Shown here piece after piece: positions 58,050-64,000 of a stretch of DNA of 64,000 bases (position 1 is its first letter; each line of letters starts with the position of its first letter). Made by a program: the position numbers and the translations under genes. Source of the DNA: Carya illinoinensis (Eukaryota; Streptophyta; Magnoliopsida; Fagales; Juglandaceae). The notes under the pieces are model-generated. The model saw nothing but the letters and a program-made list of their open reading frames with translations. It was not told the origin of the DNA and did no database searches. Where the stretch lies: positions 23,405,001 to 23,469,000 of the forward strand of contig NC_056758.1 in assembly GCF_018687715.1 (NCBI RefSeq), in the 5' to 3' direction.

Positions 58050-58051
58050 CC

Positions 58052-60276
58052 TGTGACGCCCCCAAATCCCCATGCATGGACATGGGGAAATCGAGATGTC
58101 CAGATTATAACAACCCGGGTCACCACCCTAACGACGAGTGCCAGGTGTGTGTAAGAGCAACAAATGTGCAAAAGGAAACGCAGCGGATAACGAAAGTCAT
58201 ATAACTAAGTACCAGAATTTTTCTTAATATAATACAAGCTGTTTAAAATATACCTAAATAAAATATTACATAACACAAATATAGTTTTAAAAACAGCTAC
58301 AAAGCACAACTTCAACTCAACTCCGGCGGACCCGCATCCTCGGGCTCAGCCTCCTCCTCCTCATCGAACCCTGCACCAAAATCTACGGAACCAAAAATGG
58401 CGCCGCAGGTAAGTAAAATCCAAACACCACCAGATAAAAACATATAAAACTCAAACAATATGCATGAAGTGTGCCCAATGCACATGTCTCATAAACCACA
58501 CCTCAAACCCATAAAAACATATTTTTCCACACACGCCAAAAATCTCATTTGGCCCAAAAACATATCCATCTCAACCCATTATCCAATTAATCCGTATGCA
58601 CCATGACCTCCCCCTAGGGGTCATCTGCACACCCTGGCTCCAGTACCACATCGCAGGTTACGACCACGCATGTGACACCTAACGAGCGATACCCAGTTTC
58701 GCGCCCCGCGCGTTCGTAGCCAAGCATCCTCTAGCCCTCGCCAGCAAAGGGCCACGGAGTCGATGCATAGAGCGATGCTCGGTTCCTCGCCCGACGCGTT
58801 CGTAGCCAAGCATCCCCTAGCCCCCACTCCCGCCGTCGCCCAGCGACAACTCAGGGGACGTCACTCAGTTTATTCCGCTCCCGAGTGACCAGAGGAGCTC
58901 CACCGAGATAATACCCCATCCCGGCTTGGGGTTGTGATACACACGCACCCGAAAATCCACCTACGCCAATAAAACAGGCTTTTCTCAATTAAATAAAAAT
59001 GCATGTGCATGCACCATGTAAATGCGATATCAATGCACAAAAATAAACAACCATCCATAAATCAATAAAACAAGCAACTCCGTCCTCCATCCATCCGACC
59101 CCCGAACTCCTCGGACTCAGTCCGGAATCAGCCAACCAACAGATAAATAATTATTGAATGAGTAAAATATATTTAAATCTGAAAGTAGGGTTTGGAAAAT
59201 ACTTACAGCGCTATATGGTATTTTTAGAAAACACGCGGCGTTGCAAACGACGGAAAGAAAGCAACGTAACAGTGCAAATTTCACTGTGGCCGTGGGTTGT
59301 AAAATACCCACTTTTGAACGGGGACAAACCAAGGCTCGGGATTGATAGGGAATGGCCTTGAGATATTTATGAAGTTAAGGGAAATAAGTTTTGGCCATGG
59401 GTGGTGGTGGAAATGGCGGTCGAAGGCCAAAAAGGGGCTGAACGGAGTTAAGCTCGTGGGAGCTGCTCCGGCAACGGATCGAGGCTAGAAATGGGTGGTT
59501 TAGGTCGGCAAGAGGTAGGGGAAGAAGCTATGAAAAGATGGTGGCCGGAGGTGGTGCGACGGCTCTGAAAACGGTGAAAAACCGTATGGCTTGGAGGAGC
59601 TCGTGGCGGCTAACGGTGGCTCGGATGGAGGTGAAATTTGGTGGGGATGTTCACCGGTGAGAGGGGAAGAAAACTGGGTGGGTCGTGTAGGCCACGCCAC
59701 CGGCGAGCAGCGGTTCTGGGCTGCTAAAGCAACCGGCGACAGGGGCAAAAATAGAGCAGGTGCAGCGACTTCCGGCGGCTCTCGAAGGCTAACGGCTGGT
59801 CCGATGGCTCTGAAAATTGGTGGGGATGATCTCTGGTGGAAGGGGAAGAGAATGGTGGTGGCGATGCACTAAACAGTGGTCGGACGGCGGAGAACTGGGC
59901 TGACAAACAGGCGGCGATGGAAGGAGAAAAAGGGGTTGCTGTGCGTAGGTGGGAGAGGAGGAAGAAGAAAGAAAAAGAAAAGGAAGAAAAAGAAGGAAAA
60001 AGAAAGAAAAAGAAAAAAAAAGAAAAAGAAAGAAAAGAAAAGAAAAGAAAAGAAAAGATAAGGGAAAAGAAATGAGGTCCAGTCCTCACTCCGGAAACCA
60101 AAACAGATCCGCCGAAAACGATATTAAAAATCGTAAAACGACTAAAATAAATTAAACACAACATCAAATAAATTAAAACCAATTAAAATACATTAATTTA
60201 AAATAAATAAACTAATATATTAATTAAATTAAAAACAACCATTCAGTGAAAATACACGTAAAAGCGGGTCATCACA
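58052..60276 (-). repeat. 5' LTR of element H
   Basis: 2225 bp, TGTGACGCCCCC to GGGTCATCACA on the + strand, then GTAGG. Several differences from the other LTR are CpG-to-TpG or CA changes, for example ACGGACACGGGG against ATGGACATGGGG. Confidence 0.92.
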
Positions 60277-61466
60277 GTAGGGATACGTGGTTGGAATTGA
60301 GAGTAGAGAGGGAGCTGGGATATGATTGATTTTCATGTGAAGTGGTAGTTAAGGGCAGGAGAGTCGGTCGGTTAGGAATTAGATTTAAGGGGGTGTTGGT
60401 CGGTTTGTGATATTTGGCTGAGTAGAGGGAGACGTGTAAGGAGTTTCCAGATTTTCTTTGGGGTTGATGTGAAAAGAAGTTAATGTGGGGGATGGATTTG
60501 AAGGGAGCCGGCTGGAGTAATCTAATTGGATGGGATTTATTTTGGTGGAGAGAGGAACATGAGGAGATTGGTGCTTGAGTTTAACGTGGAGTTGAAGTGG
60601 TTGGAGTTTTATTTTTGCTTCTTCATGTTTTTCGTTTGGCATCTGGTGGGGCTACAGCTTCTTCTTGATGAATTTCTTTTAGTTTCAATTTCTGTTTTAT
60701 GCATTTTAGTAACGTCGTGAGCTTTATTCTTTCGATGTTGACTAGATTCTAAATTTTGTTGTTTCTAAATTGTTGCCTAGTATTTCTTGTATTTCATTTT
60801 AGTTTTCTAATGAATAATATTTATATGATTTCTATAGCACTTATAATAAATATGATTGGCTAAATTTCCATACTAAGGTTAGAGGTGAAGTTTAATGATT
60901 TAAATATTGTTTTCGAATCCACGTAAAATTTATTCTGCGAGCTTGATCGATTGAAGGATTTTATTGGATATTTTGATTATCTATATACTCATCTTGATTC
61001 ATTGTGATTTCCAAATACAGTGAATGCTTGAGGAATCCCTGTGGTATTCAAATAGATTTGTAAATGTTTTAATCATCAATCGTTCATGCTCAATCATAAG
61101 CGACTATTTTTCTTGATCTTAAATACTAAATCTTCCAATTAAACGGAATTATTATTCTAGTTTAATTGAAGTAAATCGATCGGAAACAATATCATAAATT
61201 ATTAAACGGATCCTCGAAACCTTAGTCTTTCTCCATATTAATTCATTTTATCATTTTAGTTTGATTCAGTTATTTTATCAATCTTCATTTGATCACACGT
61301 TTCTTTTAGTAATTTCATTTTATTGTCTGAATTTATTTTCTTTATCACAAAAGTCAATCCCTGTGGATTCGATCCTGTAAGATACTACAACACCTGTATA
61401 CTTGCAGGTAAAACTGCACTAAATTTTTGGTTCATTAATTTGAGTAAATTTAGGCGCAACAAATAA

Positions 61467-62085
61467 GAAGTTCAGGTCAAATCTTTATATAAGGTTATGT
61501 CTTGCTATCCCTTAATTCTTTCTCTTGAAAGTGTATTTGAAGGAGAAAGGTACTTATGAAGGTTGCTCTTTTTGGTTGGTTGGATTCCCATGGGAAATTT
61601 TTGACGAAGGACAATTTGAGAAATCTTAGTATCATCATTTTAGATTTATGTTTCAATTGTAAAAGGAAGAGAGAATCGGTAAAGATTTTATGGTACAAGA
61701 TCTTTAATATGATTGGTATTGCTTGGATGATGCCTAGGAGGGTAATGAATCTTCTAGCTTGTTGAAAAGGTATCCAAGATAACCAACTAATTGATGCCAT
61801 TCGGAAGATGATTCCTCTATGTATGTTGTATATGGTGTATTTAGCTTGAGAGAAAGGGTTGTACCTTTAAAAATAGAGAGCATTCATTGGGAGAGATTAG
61901 AGGTTTTTCTCTTTCACTCTTTATTTATTTGGGCTTGTTGTCCCTAATAGGACTAATTTTCATGATTTACTTTCTAGTTCCTAGGTTCTAATTAGGTGTC
62001 CTCTCCTGTATACTATTTGCATACTTGGGCTATGCCTACTTGGTTTAATAAAATTTATTTTTTACTTAAAAGAAAATTAAAACAA
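61467..62085 (+). pseudogene. LINE J, zinc-domain region, 3' UTR and tail (right half)
   Basis: Resumes after solo LTR I. In the frame starting at 61556 it reads MKVALFGWLDSHGKFLTKDN, LRNLSIIILDLCFNCKRKRE, then IGIAWMMPRRVMNLLAC, the C-terminal zinc-binding region of plant L1 ORF2. It ends in a 3' UTR with CATACTTGGGCTATGCC, TTTAATAAAATTTA and an A-rich end near 62068-62085. Domain order fits the left half at 49490-50465. Confidence 0.8.
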
Positions 62086-62428
62086 GATCACAACCCACGA
62101 CCCCTTACTCAAACCTCACTCTTATATTCACACCAACAAGTTGGAAGGAAGCAAAAATGAGACCCCTCAAATCCTAAAAGTGTCACCTAAAAATGGAAGA
62201 ACCTCAGCTCCAAATGGTAGAATGCCTCAATCCTGAGCTTTTGGCAATAGAATACCCAAAGTCGTTGGATGAAACAAATCAAGAAAAAGTTCTTAAAGAT
62301 AGAAAACCCCTTCTCTCAGCCTTCTATCTTTTCACTAATCAGCCTTTCAATCCCTTAGACTAGAACACACTTATGTCAAACCCTAACTAGCCACCTATTA
62401 TCCGTATCTCAACACAGGATAGCGCTAA
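62086..62428. other. Spacer without recognised genes
   Basis: Between the LINE tail and element E. No open frame or repeat recognised; the last five bases, GCTAA, could be the left target site of E. Confidence 0.45.
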
Positions 62429-63231
62429 TGATATGAACCCGTGGATTTGGAATCCCTTGAACCTAAAATCAATTTGAAAACTCATCCACGAAAGCCAAAA
62501 TCAAGTCAATGGATAGGAGAGTATAGACCCGTTGAGAAACTCGTTTCAAGAACCTAGATTATATTAAAATTTAGACCCATTGAAAAATTTGTCTCAAGAA
62601 CCCAGATTATAAAAGAGGAACACCACAAAAGTTGTGATTTACCTTTAATAAGTTCAAACGTTCAATGAAGAATAAGAGGAGATAAACTCAACTCACAATA
62701 AATAAAATTCATCAATTTTCATAAACTTTCATAAACTTTAAAATGAGGCAACAAAGAATATTTAAAATAAAATCTAACGAAAACCCTAGGCTAAAATAAA
62801 ACCCTTTCATCCAAAAATACCCCTGAGTGAATAGTACTGCTACAGTAACTTAGTCTTTTGAAACCCTAATTCAACAAAAGAAAACATATATGGGCCAAGC
62901 CTCATCAAGCCCAATTAGTCTAGACTATTCCTATAACTAATGAAATAAGCCATTTTAATGAAATAAACAAGTTTTAGGCCTTCAGTCACATAAACATAAT
63001 AATAGGCCATAATTTATGTTGCATTCTTTCATTGCTTGTATCACGTGGATTAGAACTAGTTCTCCTTCTCTCAAGCCCATCTTGAATATTGGGCTCTTGC
63101 TAGACTCGTCTCAAGTGGATTGCACCAATTCTTGCATTGCTTCTTTGCTCTTCTTAGCCATCGATCTTGTGATTGCCTCATTTGAAACTTTCAAGGGATC
63201 TTTAAGACTCGGTCCACCTTGGAGACCATCA
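62429..63231 (-). repeat. LTR of element E (CRM-type, - strand), 3' LTR
   Basis: About 803 bp. On the - strand it starts TGATGGTCTCC, directly after the purine tract gaggagagagggaa, and ends near TTCATATCA. It matches the D LTR along its length, including the coded piece (ITRSMAKKSKEAMQELVQST) and the repeated GGGTCTA phrases. Its many differences make it far older than D. Confidence 0.85.
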
Positions 63232-63833
63232 TTCCCTCTCTCCTCAAAAGGATTCAACCTCGAATCTCCACCTGCATTAAAGGAAAAAATGTTAGTAACA
63301 TTGAAAATAGCAAAAGCATAATACTTACCTGGAAGATCCACTTGATATGCATTATTATTAATTTGTTTAAGAATTTGGAAAAGTCCATCCAACCTACTCA
63401 TGTCATCAAATAGCAAAAGTATCAAAGTTGAAGAAGTAAGTGGATTAAAACCATAAACAACTTCAAAAGGAGAATATGAAGTAGTAGTATGCATGGTCTT
63501 ATTATATGCAAACTCTATAAATGGCAAATAATCCTCTCAAGTTTTAAATTCTTATGAACAACAATGTGTAAGAGCTGAGTTAAGGCCTTATTGACTACTT
63601 CAGTCTGCCCATTAGTCTGTGGATGACAAGTAGTGAAAATTAAAACTTAGTACCCAATTTTCCCCACAAAACCTTCCAAAAATAGTTAAGGAATTTAACA
63701 TCCCTATAAAAAACAATACTACTAGGCACACCATGAAGTTGCACTATCTCCCTGAAAAATAAGTCAGCTATGTGTGTGGCACCATTAGTTTTATGACATG
63801 GAATGGAATGTGTCATTTTGTTAAATCTATCCA
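63232..63833 (-). pseudogene. Element E integrase fragment (CRM type)
   Basis: On the - strand: [55 protein letters not shown], a damaged stretch, then [20 protein letters not shown] and YGFNPLT. About 69 residues before the GPF module are missing relative to D (RLDGLFQILKQINNNAYQV). Same family as D, no longer coding. Element F cuts it at 63834. Confidence 0.88.
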
Positions 63834-64000
63834 TGATGCAAACCAAGGAGCTGGACATGCTGATCACATATGTAGGAATGGAGCTGATCATACATGTGGG
63901 AATGGAGCTAAATTTGCACAAGACCCTTTGTCACTTCCTAGTGGCCCAATTACAAGACTTAGAGCCAAACGTTTCAAGGAAACACTAAATGGGTAAATCC
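63834..64000 (+). mobile_element. Element F: start of a CRM-type LTR, cut by the window edge
   Basis: Begins TGATGCAAACCAAGGAG, parallel to the D start TGATGGGAACCAAGGCAGG, inside the integrase of E. Left target site ATCCA (63829-63833). It encodes a piece ending LPSGPITRLRAKRFKETLNG and a stop, comparable to [15 protein letters not shown] in D. Two short near-repeats of GGAATGGAGCTGATCA type are present. The strand and class are clear; whether it is a full element or a solo LTR is not. Confidence 0.75.

Larger units (their letters stand above)
51932..60276 (-). mobile_element. Element H: non-autonomous relative of G, - strand
   Basis: 8345 bp; 5' LTR at 58052-60276 (2225 bp) and 3' LTR at 51932-54158 (2227 bp), TSD GTAGG at 51927-51931 and 60277-60281. 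PBS complement at 58038-58049, PPT complement (tcctcccccctt) at 54159-54170. The internal 3.9 kb has a decayed gag and the same non-coding core as G, with no pol. It is inserted in solo LTR I. Confidence 0.93.
50466..61461 (+). mobile_element. Solo LTR I of an Athila-group element, interrupted by H
   Basis: Left part 50466-51931 and right part 60282-61461, 2646 bp together; TGATTGACCTG...GGCGCAACA, TSD AATAA at 50461-50465 and 61462-61466. The start matches A, A-prime and B. The centre shares phrases with A-prime (GGCTGCTTGTTTGGCTTAAC; AAGGTGAGGAACATGTG). The 3' end is different, with TCAATCCCTGTGGATTCGAT typical of other Athila/Tat LTRs. No internal region is present. A TA run at 51561-51580 may hold a promoter. 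Confidence 0.8.

Noticed and set aside
1..64000. Satellite array or telomere-like repeats that would prove a centromere or chromosome end
   Set aside because: None found; only dispersed, nested elements are present.

Overview
This window is nuclear DNA from a flowering plant, almost certainly a dicot and possibly a woody one (Fagales is a low-confidence guess from the repeat types). It holds no operons, no CRISPR and no tRNA or rRNA genes. Nearly every base belongs to transposable elements inserted into one another, around the remains of one host gene. Most element boundaries below are fixed to the base by TG...CA LTR ends, primer binding sites (PBS), polypurine tracts (PPT) and 5-bp target-site duplications (TSD).

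Nest 1 (1835-30269, TSD GGTAT). A Tekay/Del-type chromovirus (element C, + strand) is split by an Athila-type element (A, 4759-16840, TSD ACAGG) and by a young CRM-type chromovirus (D, 18562-25602, TSD GCAGC). A itself carries a solo LTR (A-prime, 8930-11380, TSD ATGAG). D is the only apparently intact element: one 1625-codon gag-pol frame and two LTRs of 783 bp that read identically. C sits inside a long-TIR MITE (K), which also holds a smaller MITE.

Nest 2 (30440-47777, TSD TCACT). A non-autonomous relative of C (element G) carries an Athila-type element (B, 37699-47002) in its 3' LTR. G landed in an exon of a class III phosphatidylinositol 3-kinase (VPS34) sequence on the - strand. Two exons can be recognised (48198-48376, and 47783-47918 joined to 30428-30439). 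A premature stop and the G insertion make this a pseudogene or a dead copy.

Nest 3 (about 49490-62085). A 5'-truncated LINE on the + strand is split by a solo LTR (I, 50466-61461, TSD AATAA), itself split by a - strand relative of G (H, 51932-60276, TSD GTAGG). G and H share about 2.5 kb of non-coding internal sequence in place of pol.

Nest 4 (62429 to the right edge). A decayed - strand CRM element (E) is entered at 63834 by the LTR of another CRM-type element (F), which runs off the window.

The insertions can be ordered. The VPS34 sequence, LINE and MITEs are oldest. C, G and I came next, then A, B and H, and the solo LTR entered A. D, with identical LTRs, is the youngest. Decay follows a pattern: many premature stops are CAG, CAA, CGA or TGG codons changed by C-to-T or G-to-A, as expected for heavily methylated DNA. 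Three CRM-family copies suggest, without proving, a centromeric or pericentromeric location. I did not find a new biological system. The most interesting points are the intact CRM element with an LTR-encoded C-terminus, the shared non-coding G/H family, the modular LTRs of the Athila group, and the interrupted VPS34 copy.
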